A stretch of 64,000 nucleotides of DNA. Origin: Planctomycetota bacterium (lineage in GTDB: Bacteria; Planctomycetota; Phycisphaerae; UBA1845; UTPLA1). Location of the stretch: positions 1-64,000 of the forward strand of contig JAATGM010000031.1 in NCBI GenBank assembly GCA_015654675.1. Reading direction: 5' to 3'. The position numbers were made by a program, and so were the translations under genes. This document shows positions 50,365 to 59,391 of the stretch, piece after piece. Within the stretch, counting starts at the first letter, position 1. Every line of letters begins with the position of its first letter. The notes below the pieces were generated by a model. It was not told the origin of the DNA, searched no databases, and worked only from the letters and a program-made list of their open reading frames with translations.

Positions 50365-51504
50365 ATGAGCACGACCCGGCGACGTTTTCTCCAGCTATCG
50401 GCGGCAGCCGGTTCGGCCCTGGCCCTCGGCGACCGTGTCCCGCGCACATTCGCGGCCGATGTGGCCGGTCCCGCGGGCGGCGGCGACAAAAAGAAAACGC
50501 TGCTCATTCTCGGCGGCACGATGTTCCTCGGCCCGGCGCTGGTCGAGTCGGCCCGCAAGCTCGGCTACACCATCACGCTCTTTAATCGCGGCAAGACCAA
50601 CCCGCAGCTTTTCCCCGATGTCGAAAAACTGCACGGCAATCGCGACGGCGACCTCAAATCGCTCGTCGGCCGCCGTTGGGACGCAGTCGTCGACACGTCC
50701 GGCTATGTCCCGCGCGTCGTGCGCGACTCGGCCACGCTGCTGAAAGACAGCGGCCACTACGTATTCATCTCCACCATCTCGGTCTATTCCGACAACAGCA
50801 AACCCGGCGCCGATGAAACCGCCGCGGTCGGCAAGATCGCGAATGAGAAAGACGAAAAAGTCACCGGCGAATCCTACGGTCCGCTCAAGGCCCTCTGCGA
50901 GCAGGCCGCCATGGACGCCATGCCGGGCAAGACCACCGTCATCCGTCCCGGCCTTATCGTCGGTCCGATGGACCCGTCCGATCGCTTCACCTACTGGCCG
51001 GTGCGCGTGAAGCGCGGCGGCGAGGTGCTCGCCCCCGGCACGCCGGCCGACCCGGTGCAATTCGTCGATGTCCGCGACCTGGCCGACTTCGCGTTGCACA
51101 CCGTCGAAGCAAAAACCTTCGGCACGTTCCATGTCACCGGTCCCGCAAAGGAGCTCGGCATGGACGGCCTGCTCGATAGTTGCAAGTCGGTCTCCAAAAG
51201 CGACGCGAAGTTCACCTGGGTCCCGGCCGACTTCCTCGCCGAGCAGAAGGTCGCCCCGTGGTCCGACATGCCCGTCTGGGTGCCGCCCATCGGCGACTCG
51301 GCCGGCTTCGCTCGCTCCAACATCAGCAAGGCCCTCAAGGCCGGTCTGGTCTTCCGCCCGCTCGACGTCACGCTGCGCGACACGCTGGCCTGGTGGGACA
51401 CGCTGCCCGCCGCCCGCCGCGAGAAGCTCAAGAGCGGGCTAACGGCCGCGCGCGAAGCCGAAGTCCTCGCCGCGTGGCACAAGCACGAAACCAAGAAGAG
51501 CTGA
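50365..51504 (+). CDS. Tat-exported NAD-dependent epimerase/dehydratase, copy 2
   Basis: The 379-residue paralogue of the preceding gene shares its Tat signal (STTRRRFLQLSAAAGSALA), ILGGTMFLGPALVES glycine motif, STISVYSD, YGPLKALCE and RPGLIVGPMDPSDRF. In this copy the glycine-rich motif reads GGTMFLG instead of GGTGFLG, losing one of the standard glycines. The tandem duplication is old, since identity is spread over the length but moderate. The ATG at 50365 has an AAAGGA site. Confidence 0.82.
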   Translation: MSTTRRRFLQLSAAAGSALALGDRVPRTFAADVAGPAGGGDKKKTLLILGGTMFLGPALVESARKLGYTITLFNRGKTNPQLFPDVEKLHGNRDGDLKSLVGRRWDAVVDTSGYVPRVVRDSATLLKDSGHYVFISTISVYSDNSKPGADETAAVGKIANEKDEKVTGESYGPLKALCEQAAMDAMPGKTTVIRPGLIVGPMDPSDRFTYWPVRVKRGGEVLAPGTPADPVQFVDVRDLADFALHTVEAKTFGTFHVTGPAKELGMDGLLDSCKSVSKSDAKFTWVPADFLAEQKVAPWSDMPVWVPPIGDSAGFARSNISKALKAGLVFRPLDVTLRDTLAWWDTLPAARREKLKSGLTAAREAEVLAAWHKHETKKS

Positions 51505-51523
51505 GCCCTAGTCCGCCCATACC

Positions 51524-52885
51524 ATGACTGTCCGATCCGTCGCCGCATGGCTGAAGCGAGCGCTCGCCGTGCGAGACGATGAAGTCCGCACGGTCGCCTG
51601 GGCCTTCGTCTACTTCTTTTGCCTCATGGCCGGCTACTACGTCCTCCGCTCGCTGCGCGACGCGATGGGCGTAGCCGGCGGCGTGAAGCAGCTCCCGTGG
51701 CTCTTCATGGGAACATTCATTGCGACTACCGCATGCACTCCACTATTTTCGCTCCTCGTTTCGCGTTTTACGCGCAGCCGATTCATCCCGTTTGTCTATC
51801 GCTTCTTTCAGATCAATCTCGCCGTCTTTTTTGTGCTATTTCGTTTCATCTCGGACGGCGATCGGGTCTACATCGCCCGAGCGTTCTTCATCTGGACCAG
51901 CGTCTTCAATCTGTTTGCTGTGACGGTCTTCTGGAGCTTCATGGCCGACATCTTCAGCAGCGAGCAGGGCAAACGTCTTTTCGGCCTCGTTGGCCTTGGC
52001 GGAACCCTCGGGGCTCTTTCCGGCGCATATTTCAATTCCAAACTCGCCGAGATTCTGGGCGTTGTTAACTTGCTCATCGTCTCAGGCGTGCTCTTGGAAT
52101 TGGGAGTACAGAGCGTGAACCAGCTCGTGCGAATTGCCCGGCCGCGAGTCGCCAACGTGATCATTCCCGATCGCCCGATCACCGCGGGCGGCGTTTGGGA
52201 AGCGCTCGTGCGAGTCTTTTATTCCCCGTATCTACTCGGCATATGTGTATGCATGCTGATGTACACCGTCAGCACCACGTTTCTTTATTTCGAGCAGGCC
52301 AAGATCGTGAAGGCCGCGTTTGCGACGGATGAATCACGAACGGCCTTCCTTGCCAGGATCGATTTTGAAATCAGTCGCGTCACAATCGTTATGCAGCTCT
52401 TCCTTACTGCACGCGTCGTCAGCTTCATCGGCGTCGGTGCATCGATGGCCTTCGTGCCCATCGTTACACTGGGCGGCTTCATCGTCTTGCTTCGCCATCC
52501 AACCGCTAACGTGCTGTATTGGTTTCAAGTTGCCAAGAATGCCGCCAATTACGGCCTCGGCCGGCCGGCCCGCGAAGTGCTCTACACCGTCGTCCGCCCC
52601 GAAGAGAAGTACAAGTCCAAAACCTTCATCGACACATTCGTCTTCCGCGGTGGAGACGTGGTCGGCGCCTGGACCTACAAGCTTGTCACTGAACCGCTCG
52701 TTGTTCTGCTCGCCATGCCCGCTGGCACGCTCATCGGCGTCAGCGTCGGCGCAATGTCGGCCGTCTGGATCGGCTACGCGGCATGGCTTGGCCGCAAGCA
52801 GCGGGCCCTCGCGCAGCTCCGGTCCGACGAAGCCGCTGCAGCCGCGCCCCTCACCAGCGTGCCCCAAGCCGTTGCAGCAATCTGA
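51524..52885 (+). CDS. Npt/Tlc-type nucleotide transporter-like membrane protein
   Basis: The 453-residue protein has about 10-12 membrane helices and resembles the ATP/ADP carrier-type (Npt1/Npt2, TlcA) transporters in the N-terminal MFS-like half: YYVLRSLRDAMGVAGG, SRFIPFVYRFFQ, FWSFMADIFSSEQGKRLFG, and in the C-terminal half NYGLGRPAREVLYTVVRPEEKYKSKTF, which is a hallmark of this family outside intracellular bacteria. In obligate intracellular bacteria such carriers exchange ATP and ADP; in free-living bacteria the substrate is unknown. It follows the epimerase pair by 19 bp. Confidence 0.8.
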   Translation: MTVRSVAAWLKRALAVRDDEVRTVAWAFVYFFCLMAGYYVLRSLRDAMGVAGGVKQLPWLFMGTFIATTACTPLFSLLVSRFTRSRFIPFVYRFFQINLAVFFVLFRFISDGDRVYIARAFFIWTSVFNLFAVTVFWSFMADIFSSEQGKRLFGLVGLGGTLGALSGAYFNSKLAEILGVVNLLIVSGVLLELGVQSVNQLVRIARPRVANVIIPDRPITAGGVWEALVRVFYSPYLLGICVCMLMYTVSTTFLYFEQAKIVKAAFATDESRTAFLARIDFEISRVTIVMQLFLTARVVSFIGVGASMAFVPIVTLGGFIVLLRHPTANVLYWFQVAKNAANYGLGRPAREVLYTVVRPEEKYKSKTFIDTFVFRGGDVVGAWTYKLVTEPLVVLLAMPAGTLIGVSVGAMSAVWIGYAAWLGRKQRALAQLRSDEAAAAAPLTSVPQAVAAI

Positions 52886-52886
52886 A

Positions 52887-54530
52887 TCACCCCGCGACCC
52901 GGTTACCGGTGCGCGCCTCGATCGTCGCAATCGCCCGCTCGATCCGCTCTCGAATCGGCCGGCTGGTCTCGTGTTTGATCCCCTTGCGCAATCGCGGCAA
53001 ATCTTCAGCCGTGCCGATGATCCCCATCGTTATCGCCGCCGCCCGCCGCGTCCCGTCGCGCATGTCGTCGCGCAGAAGTTGAAACACCCGATCGCGAATG
53101 GCCGGCATCTGCGGCGATCCGCGCGGTACGCATTCGGCCGCCGCCGCACAGGCCCGCGCCCGCACGCCCGGGTCGTCGTCGTTCAACGCCACCAGAAACA
53201 CGCCCGCGTCAGTCGGCGCGCGGCGCAGTTCCGTCAGCCCATATAGCGCCCACGACCGCACGCGCGGCGAAGCATCCTTCATCGCCGCCTCGATCCGCTT
53301 CGCATTGTCCGGATCGCTCCCAAACGCCAGCGTGAACACCGCCGCCGCCCGCATGTTCTGGCTGTCGCCGGTCAGCAGCTTCAGCAACCGCGGCCGGCAG
53401 CCGTCCGCCAGTTGCTTCATTTCCTTTCTCGCTGCTTCAATCTCGTCGGCCTTCTCGCCCTCATTCGCCGCCCGCCACTTCCGCAGCGTCTCAACCACGC
53501 GCACGCGAAACTCCGCCTCGGCCACGGCCGGGTTCAGCTTCGAGTCCATCTCGCGCGCCAGGTAGTCCACCGCCGGCCGCCACAAGCTGTCCGGCCATTT
53601 CTTCAGAAAGCTCGCGCATCCGTCCCGCGCCGCGGCGAATTTCCCGGCGTTCTTGTCGCTGATGAGATCGCCCACCGCATTGATCTGATCGATCAGCAGA
53701 TTTGCCGCCTCGACCGAAAGAATGTCGTTCCGCGTCTGCCGGACCACCAGCGTCAACTCATATTCTTCGACGCCTTCGCCGCTGTTCCGCCGGTAGTGAG
53801 CCGTGCCCGAAAGTCCGTCGAGCGTATGCCGGCCATAACCCCAGCGGATCACCACCTCCGCCCCCATGAATTGGGAGTTCTTCGCCGCGCGACCGCGCAG
53901 CGATCCCTGCACGGTCATTCGCATCCGCAGCATCGTCCGATCGCCGACGCGAAAAACATCGGCCAGCTCAAACGACTGCGTTCCGTCGAAAAATCCTGTC
54001 GCGACCGAGTTCTCCCACCGGTCGCCCACGCGCATCGCTTCGGCCGGCCAGCGCGCGAAATCCAGCATGGCTGATATGGCCGCCTGCTCAATCGGCTCGG
54101 CCGCCGGGACCAGCACGGTCGTCTCGCTCTTGGTCCACTCGTCGGTCGCCAGCCGCGTTGATCCGCCCGACAACGCGATCGAGTCCGGCTCGGGCGGTTC
54201 GGAAACCGGTTGCCCGTCGCGGGTGAGTTTGATCTTGGCCGGCGCCGCATCGACGATCATCTGTGCGATCTTGCCGGTCCGCTGATCGGCGTCGCGAAGC
54301 TGCAATCGGGTCCACTCCGATTTCGCCACGTAAGACAGCACTTCGGACCGCTCGCCATAGCGCACCGTCCGTCGAATCGTCCGCTCGAGCGAATAGACCG
54401 AGAGCCGCCGATCCGTCGTGTCATTTTGCAGCCGATAGCTGCGAGTTTTGGGAGTGCCGGGCGGCGCAGCGCTGGCGGCCGACGCAACGGCCAGCACAAC
54501 CCAGGCGATTCGGTGGGAAATGCGTCCCAT
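52887..54530 (-). CDS. Exported HEAT-repeat protein
   Basis: The 547-residue protein has a signal peptide (to about residue 22), a beta-rich N-terminal domain (about 25-290) and, in the C-terminal 200 residues, HEAT-like repeats (MRAAAVFTLAFGSD, VRSWALYGLTELRRAP, VRARACAAAAECVPRG, RRAAAITMGIIGTAEDLPRL). It probably binds other proteins or surface structures. It is convergent with the transporter with 1 bp between the stops and divergent from nothing; Lgt follows upstream on the same strand. Confidence 0.7.
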   Translation of the reverse strand: MGRISHRIAWVVLAVASAASAAPPGTPKTRSYRLQNDTTDRRLSVYSLERTIRRTVRYGERSEVLSYVAKSEWTRLQLRDADQRTGKIAQMIVDAAPAKIKLTRDGQPVSEPPEPDSIALSGGSTRLATDEWTKSETTVLVPAAEPIEQAAISAMLDFARWPAEAMRVGDRWENSVATGFFDGTQSFELADVFRVGDRTMLRMRMTVQGSLRGRAAKNSQFMGAEVVIRWGYGRHTLDGLSGTAHYRRNSGEGVEEYELTLVVRQTRNDILSVEAANLLIDQINAVGDLISDKNAGKFAAARDGCASFLKKWPDSLWRPAVDYLAREMDSKLNPAVAEAEFRVRVVETLRKWRAANEGEKADEIEAARKEMKQLADGCRPRLLKLLTGDSQNMRAAAVFTLAFGSDPDNAKRIEAAMKDASPRVRSWALYGLTELRRAPTDAGVFLVALNDDDPGVRARACAAAAECVPRGSPQMPAIRDRVFQLLRDDMRDGTRRAAAITMGIIGTAEDLPRLRKGIKHETSRPIRERIERAIATIEARTGNRVAG

Positions 54531-54581
54531 GGACTGGAATACCCCGCGTTTCCGGCTCGTCGTGGCTACCGCAATGGCGTC

Positions 54582-55802
54582 TTAGTGCGCGACGCGCGCC
54601 ACCGGGGCCGTTTCGCCCGGCTCGGGCGGCGGCACGAACTCGACCGCCAGCGGACTCTTCAGCGGCAGCCGGCGCATCCACAGCAGCCAGGCGATCCCCG
54701 TCAGAATCATGATCACGCTGACCATCTGCGACCAACTCATACCGGCCGCGTCCAGCGGATTATCCTGCCGGATGGCTTCCTCAAACATGCGCGCCATCGA
54801 ATAGAGGATGAGCATCCACCCCAACACGACGCCATGCCGTTTTCGATAATAGAAAAGCGTGTCGAGGACCCAGTAGAGAATGATGCCGGTGAGGCTCGCA
54901 TAGAGTTGCGCCGGGTGCGATGGCTTCGACCAGTAGTGCCGTGACAAGTCGCGCAACTGCGACTGCGTAAGGTTCGCGTTCGCCGCCGCCCTCGAGAGCA
55001 GCTCATATCGCTGATCGTTGAGCGCCGTGCGCTTCTCTAGTTCCTTGATCTTTGCCTTCAGCGAATCAACCCGCGCCACGTCCGCCCCAATTCGCTGGCT
55101 CTGTTCGAGCTCTTCGCGCGCCAGTCGCAGGTCGCGCCGCGGCCCGTCCAGCTCTTCGCGCGTCGCCTCGACCATGTCGTGCGGCAGCGGCAGCGCCTGG
55201 CCGGTCGGGAGATACCACAGCAGTTCCTTCGGCAGTTCGAGCTGTCCGAATTCATATTGCTGAAGCATGGCCGGGCTGCCGAACGGATATTGCACCGCCC
55301 AGGGCAGTCCCTTTTCCTGGTGGGCCGGATCGTGCTCGTTGACGCAGATCGAACCCCAGCAGCAGCCGTTCAGGAAGCACCCGATCCGCGCCATCGACAT
55401 GCCGAACATCAGCGATGGCCCGGTGATGTCGAGATACCAGCGGATCGATTTCTTGGTCAGTGCCAGATAGGCAATCAGCGATGGAATGACCAACAGCGGC
55501 CCGCCCCAGAACTCCAGCCCGCCGGCGCGAATGTCAAACACCGCGAACAGCGGATTCGGCTGGTTCGCGAAGCGCGAGTCCCAGTAATGGATGACGAAAA
55601 ACGCCCGCGCCCCGACGACTCCTGCAATCAGGGCAATGAAGCCCATGTTCAAGACCACGTCCGGATCGGCCTTCACCTTCATCGCCCGCCGGCACGAGAG
55701 CCAGATGCCGCCTAGAAAGGCGATCATCATCATGAAGCCGTAACTTTTGACGTCGGCCCACTGTTCCGGAACGAATGGAATCTTGAAAAGCGTCGGGTAC
55801 AT
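54582..55802 (-). CDS. lgt: Prolipoprotein diacylglyceryl transferase with central insert
   Basis: The 406-residue membrane enzyme attaches diacylglycerol to the lipobox Cys of prolipoproteins, a role consistent with the several lipoproteins in this window. The Lgt signature is GMSMARIGCFLNGCCWG (about 134-150). The usual short periplasmic loop is replaced by about 110 residues (178-291) with a charged coiled coil (REELDGPRRDLRLAREELEQ), before SHPAQLYASLTGI resumes the family. Most bacterial Lgt proteins are near 290 residues, so the insert accounts for the extra length. It is the third gene of a run with ada and a PLP decarboxylase. Confidence 0.87.
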   Translation of the reverse strand: MYPTLFKIPFVPEQWADVKSYGFMMMIAFLGGIWLSCRRAMKVKADPDVVLNMGFIALIAGVVGARAFFVIHYWDSRFANQPNPLFAVFDIRAGGLEFWGGPLLVIPSLIAYLALTKKSIRWYLDITGPSLMFGMSMARIGCFLNGCCWGSICVNEHDPAHQEKGLPWAVQYPFGSPAMLQQYEFGQLELPKELLWYLPTGQALPLPHDMVEATREELDGPRRDLRLAREELEQSQRIGADVARVDSLKAKIKELEKRTALNDQRYELLSRAAANANLTQSQLRDLSRHYWSKPSHPAQLYASLTGIILYWVLDTLFYYRKRHGVVLGWMLILYSMARMFEEAIRQDNPLDAAGMSWSQMVSVIMILTGIAWLLWMRRLPLKSPLAVEFVPPPEPGETAPVARVAH

Positions 55803-55814
55803 GTCGAATGGATG

Positions 55815-57302
55815 CTAAGCTTCGCGCACGCCGTCGGCAAGGATACCCCCCGGATGGCCCGCCAATTCGTCGCCGATCCGCACGACGGCGGAAACCAGCC
55901 GGTCCAGATCGGCCGTCCGCGTGCGGTGGTTCACGATCGCGACGCGAATGGCGAAACGGCCTCGAATCACCGTGCTGGAGGGAACCGCCTCGCCCGATTC
56001 CTGCAGGCGGATCAGCAATTCGCGATTCAGGGCGTCGGCGCGCTCGGGGCTCGCCCCCGCCTCGGCATATCGAAAACAAACCACATTCAGCGGCGCCGGC
56101 GCCATTCGCTCCAGCTTGTCGTGGGCGTCAATGCGCTCGGCCAAATAGCGCACCTGCTCCACGTTTTGCTCGATCAGCCGCGCAAAGGTGTCGATTCCAT
56201 GCGCCTTCATCGACATCCATGCCTTGAGCGCCTTGAAGCCGCGCGTCAGATCAATGCCGCGCTCGGCGAACGGCAGACCGCCGGCGATCACGCCGCGCGT
56301 TGTCTCGGCCAGATAGCTTGGCGTCATCGCAAACGCGCCGCGATGTGCCGCCGCGTCGCGCACCAGCACGCACGCGATTTCAAACGGCTGATACATCCAT
56401 TTGTGCAGGTCGAACGCCAGCGAATCCGCCCGTTCGATTCCCCGCACGATCGGTCGCAGCGCCGGCGACAATCGCGCCAGCGCCCCATAGGCCCCATCGA
56501 CATGGAACCACAGCCCCTCTTCCGCGCAGAAATCGGCGATCGCCGGAAGATCGTCCGTCGCGCCGGTGTTGATCGTCCCGGCCGTCCCGATGACGCAGAT
56601 GGGCTTGTGTCCCGCGGCCCGATCGGCCGCGACGGCCTTCCGCAACGCGCCGAGATCCATCCGAAACTCGTCGTCGACGGTGATCCGCCGCAACGATCGA
56701 TTGCCCAGCCCAAGCAGCTCGGCCGCCTTCTGCGCGCAGCTATGCGCCTCGACTGAGCAATACATGGTTAGCGCCGGCCGCCCGCCGCCTTGCAGGCCCT
56801 CTTCGCGAATATCGAAGCCCGCCTTCGCATGCCGCGCCACCGTCAGCCCGACCAGATTGGCCGTCGTCCCGCCGGTCACCAGCACGCCGCTCGTCCCCGC
56901 CGGCATGCCCATCAGCTCGCGCAGCCATTCAATCACGCGGTGCTCAACCAGCGCCGGTGCCTGGTTGAAACCGGCCAGGTGCGGATTCATCCCGGACGCC
57001 AGCATGTCGGCCATCATCGCCAGCGGCGTGCCGTTGCCCTGCACCCACCCCCAAAAGCGCGGATGCAGGTTGCCGTTGGGGTAGGGGAGTACGTTCGTCA
57101 GAAAGTCGCGATAGGCCAGCTCGGCGCCCTGCGGCGCGGTCGGCAGCGTTTCCGTCGTAATCGCCGATCGCACCGACTCCGGCATCGCCTGCCACGCCGG
57201 CTTGGTCGCGATCGACGACAGGTGATCGATCATGTCGTCGAGCATGCGATGCCCGAGCGCGCGAAACTCATCCCAGTTGGCCGGGTCGAGCGTGTGATTC
57301 AT
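55815..57302 (-). CDS. Group II PLP-dependent amino acid decarboxylase
   Basis: The 495-residue enzyme belongs to the aromatic-L-amino-acid / glutamate-type decarboxylases. The PLP lysine is K301 in DLHKWMYQPF, D269 in HVDGAYG binds the pyridine nitrogen and H187 in VEAHSCAQ stacks on the ring. It begins MNHTLDPANWDEF at 57302; the longer frame upstream overlaps ada. The start overlaps the ada stop by 4 bp (ATGA). Substrate cannot be told from the sequence; tryptophan- or tyrosine-type is most likely for this group. Confidence 0.88.
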   Translation of the reverse strand: MNHTLDPANWDEFRALGHRMLDDMIDHLSSIATKPAWQAMPESVRSAITTETLPTAPQGAELAYRDFLTNVLPYPNGNLHPRFWGWVQGNGTPLAMMADMLASGMNPHLAGFNQAPALVEHRVIEWLRELMGMPAGTSGVLVTGGTTANLVGLTVARHAKAGFDIREEGLQGGGRPALTMYCSVEAHSCAQKAAELLGLGNRSLRRITVDDEFRMDLGALRKAVAADRAAGHKPICVIGTAGTINTGATDDLPAIADFCAEEGLWFHVDGAYGALARLSPALRPIVRGIERADSLAFDLHKWMYQPFEIACVLVRDAAAHRGAFAMTPSYLAETTRGVIAGGLPFAERGIDLTRGFKALKAWMSMKAHGIDTFARLIEQNVEQVRYLAERIDAHDKLERMAPAPLNVVCFRYAEAGASPERADALNRELLIRLQESGEAVPSSTVIRGRFAIRVAIVNHRTRTADLDRLVSAVVRIGDELAGHPGGILADGVREA

Positions 57303-58366
57303 TTCAACCCCGGCTTGAGCGAACCCTGCCCGCGCTCGAGGTCCAGCAGAAACTGCTTCCGCCACAGTCCGCCGCCGTAGCCGCCCAGCTTGCCGCCCTT
57401 GTTCACCACGCGATGGCAGGGAATCACGATCGCGATACGGTTCTGGCCGTTCGCCCGGCCGACCGCCCGCTGCGCATTCTTCTCGCCGATGGCGTTCGCC
57501 AGGTCTTCGTACGAGCACGTCGTGCCATACGGAATCTTGAGCAGCCCGTTCCACACCTGCGTCTGAAACGGTGTTCCCGGATAACTCAGCGGAACAGCGA
57601 ATCGCTTCAACTCGCCCGCGAAATATCGCTTCAACTCATCGCGCAGCCGATCGAGCATCGCATGCTTGCCCGGCACCACCGCGTTGCCGAAGTGTCGCCG
57701 CACTTCCTTCATCTGTGCCTCGAGCGCCCGGCGATCGGTGAACTCCAGCAGGCAGACGCCCGCGTCCGTCGCCCCGGCGAGTAGCGGCCCGACCGGGCTT
57801 TCGATCATCGCCGTCGTCACGGCCGCCGCCTCGCCCGCCCGGCTCGGCGCCCGCCCGAAGGTTTTCTTGATGCCGTCATGAAAGCCGCTCGTCGATTCGT
57901 AGCCATGCTTCAAAGCCGTCGTGGTCATATCCGCACCTCGTCTCAATTCAATCAAAGCGTCCGAAAGCCGCCGCGCCCGCGAATAGGCGGCGAACGTCAT
58001 GCCATGATGCCGCTGGAAATACCGCCGCGCCCGTGCCGGATCGATCGACATGGCCCGCAGGTCCGCGTCGCGCCAGCGCTTCGACGGATCGCGATCCACG
58101 CGCGTCAGCAACTCGCGCACCCAGCCGGGCGGCCGGCCATCCGTCGCCATCGGCCGGCAGCGCTTGCACGGCCGATAGCCGGCGAACAACGCCTGCCGCG
58201 CCGAAGGAAAATACTCACAGTTCCGGTCCAGCGGCTTGCGGGCCGGGCAGGAAGGCCGACAGAAAATCCCCGTCGTCTTGACGCCGGTGAAGAACACGCC
58301 GTCATACGAAGGATCGCGCTCGCGAAACGCCCGTCGCATCTCAGCCGTCTTGGGAAGCGTCGTCAT
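57299..58366 (-). CDS. ada: Ada, bifunctional transcriptional regulator and methylated-DNA-protein methyltransferase
   Basis: The 355-residue protein has all three Ada parts: the N-terminal zinc domain with C36, C40, C67 and C70 (GIFCRPSCPARK, YRPCKRC), in which C36 takes methyl groups from phosphotriesters; a central AraC-type helix-turn-helix (RRYFQRHHGMTFAAYSRARR); and the C-terminal alkyltransferase with PCHRVV, whose C317 removes methyl from O6-methylguanine. It would activate the adaptive response to alkylation damage. The following decarboxylase is coupled by ATGA. Confidence 0.93.
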   Translation of the reverse strand: MTTLPKTAEMRRAFRERDPSYDGVFFTGVKTTGIFCRPSCPARKPLDRNCEYFPSARQALFAGYRPCKRCRPMATDGRPPGWVRELLTRVDRDPSKRWRDADLRAMSIDPARARRYFQRHHGMTFAAYSRARRLSDALIELRRGADMTTTALKHGYESTSGFHDGIKKTFGRAPSRAGEAAAVTTAMIESPVGPLLAGATDAGVCLLEFTDRRALEAQMKEVRRHFGNAVVPGKHAMLDRLRDELKRYFAGELKRFAVPLSYPGTPFQTQVWNGLLKIPYGTTCSYEDLANAIGEKNAQRAVGRANGQNRIAIVIPCHRVVNKGGKLGGYGGGLWRKQFLLDLERGQGSLKPGLK

Positions 58367-58479
58367 GCCCGAAAGGTTAGCCAACCAGCCCACAACCCCG
58401 CCACCGATAATTGAGCGCCGAATTCAATTAGCGTCGCCCACATTTGCTAGAATCGGGCCTTGGATATCAGAGCCACCGC

Positions 58480-58860
58480 ATGACCCTTGCCCAAGTCCGC
58501 GAACGCTTTCGAGCCAATCAGCGCGGCTTTGCGGCCCGGTTTGCCTGGCTGCTCGCCATCTTCGGCGTTGCCCTGCTATGCGATGCCGTCAGCACCACCT
58601 GGTTCATGCTGCAGGAAGGCCCGGCCCAGGAGGTTCACCCGGTCGTCCGCAGCGTCTCGCACATGCTCGGCCCGATCGCCGGCCCCTGGCTCGGCGCGGT
58701 GTGGAAGTTCTGTGCTGCCGTCCTCGTCGCCATCTACCTCCGCCGCTGGGCCTGGCTCATCCTCACCGTCGGAACGATCCTCTCGCTGTGGGCCGCATGG
58801 TTCAACGTCTGGGGCAAAGAGATCTACGTCCCCAACCTGCTGCACTGGATACCCTGGTAG
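58480..58860 (+). CDS. Small multi-pass membrane protein (DUF5658-like)
   Basis: The 126-residue protein has about four helices, including WLLAIFGVALLCDAVSTTWF and the segment EGPAQEVHPVVRSV. The DAxST(T)W...E.HPVVR pattern resembles the DUF5658 family of small membrane proteins, unverified here. Start ATG at 58480; the frame opens further upstream without a good start. Confidence 0.6.
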   Translation: MTLAQVRERFRANQRGFAARFAWLLAIFGVALLCDAVSTTWFMLQEGPAQEVHPVVRSVSHMLGPIAGPWLGAVWKFCAAVLVAIYLRRWAWLILTVGTILSLWAAWFNVWGKEIYVPNLLHWIPW

Positions 58861-58890
58861 CTCATCGTCATCGCGGTAGGCGGGGCGCCG

Positions 58891-59391
58891 CTACTTCGTC
58901 GGCCGCGACCCAACGGCCAGCAGCTCGCTCAGCGGTTCGTTCGGGTCGAACTCTTCGGACATCGTTCCGACATAGAACCAGCACCAGTTTTGCTTCCTGT
59001 CGCTGTTGCACGAACTGTTGCGCAGCAGCAGCCCGGCCGGATTCGCGGGCTGAAAGTCGCTGGGGAGCGGCGTGCCGTCGCTGAAACTCGCGTGCTCCTT
59101 ATGCCAGCCGTGCATCGGCGCGTTCGATTTCACGAGTAAGGGACCCACATCGGGAAACTTGTAAACGTACTCGCCGTTGATGACAGGGACGTCGATCCCG
59201 TGCTCGCCGTCTTCGAGTGCGACAAACGTCCCGCGGCTCCCGGCGGGAAAAATGAGATGCACCGGCCGGCCAGAGTGCGTTGAATAGAAACCTATCGCGA
59301 GCGCAACGAGCACCGCTGCGGCTGCGAGCGCCACCAGCAACTTAGGCCCCCGTCGCGGTTGCGCCGCGCCGTCAGCTTGTTCGCGGCTCAC
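58891..59391 (-). CDS. Exported or membrane-anchored protein of unknown function
   Basis: The 166-residue product has one N-terminal helix (LLVALAAAAVLVALAIGFY) and a beta-rich body with FPAGSRGTFVALEDGEHGIDVP and a Cys/Trp-rich end (CNSDRKQNWCWFYVG). The start overlaps the end of the preceding hydrolase gene by 20 bp, so they are probably co-transcribed. No family is recognised with confidence. Confidence 0.6.
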   Translation of the reverse strand: MSREQADGAAQPRRGPKLLVALAAAAVLVALAIGFYSTHSGRPVHLIFPAGSRGTFVALEDGEHGIDVPVINGEYVYKFPDVGPLLVKSNAPMHGWHKEHASFSDGTPLPSDFQPANPAGLLLRNSSCNSDRKQNWCWFYVGTMSEEFDPNEPLSELLAVGSRPTK

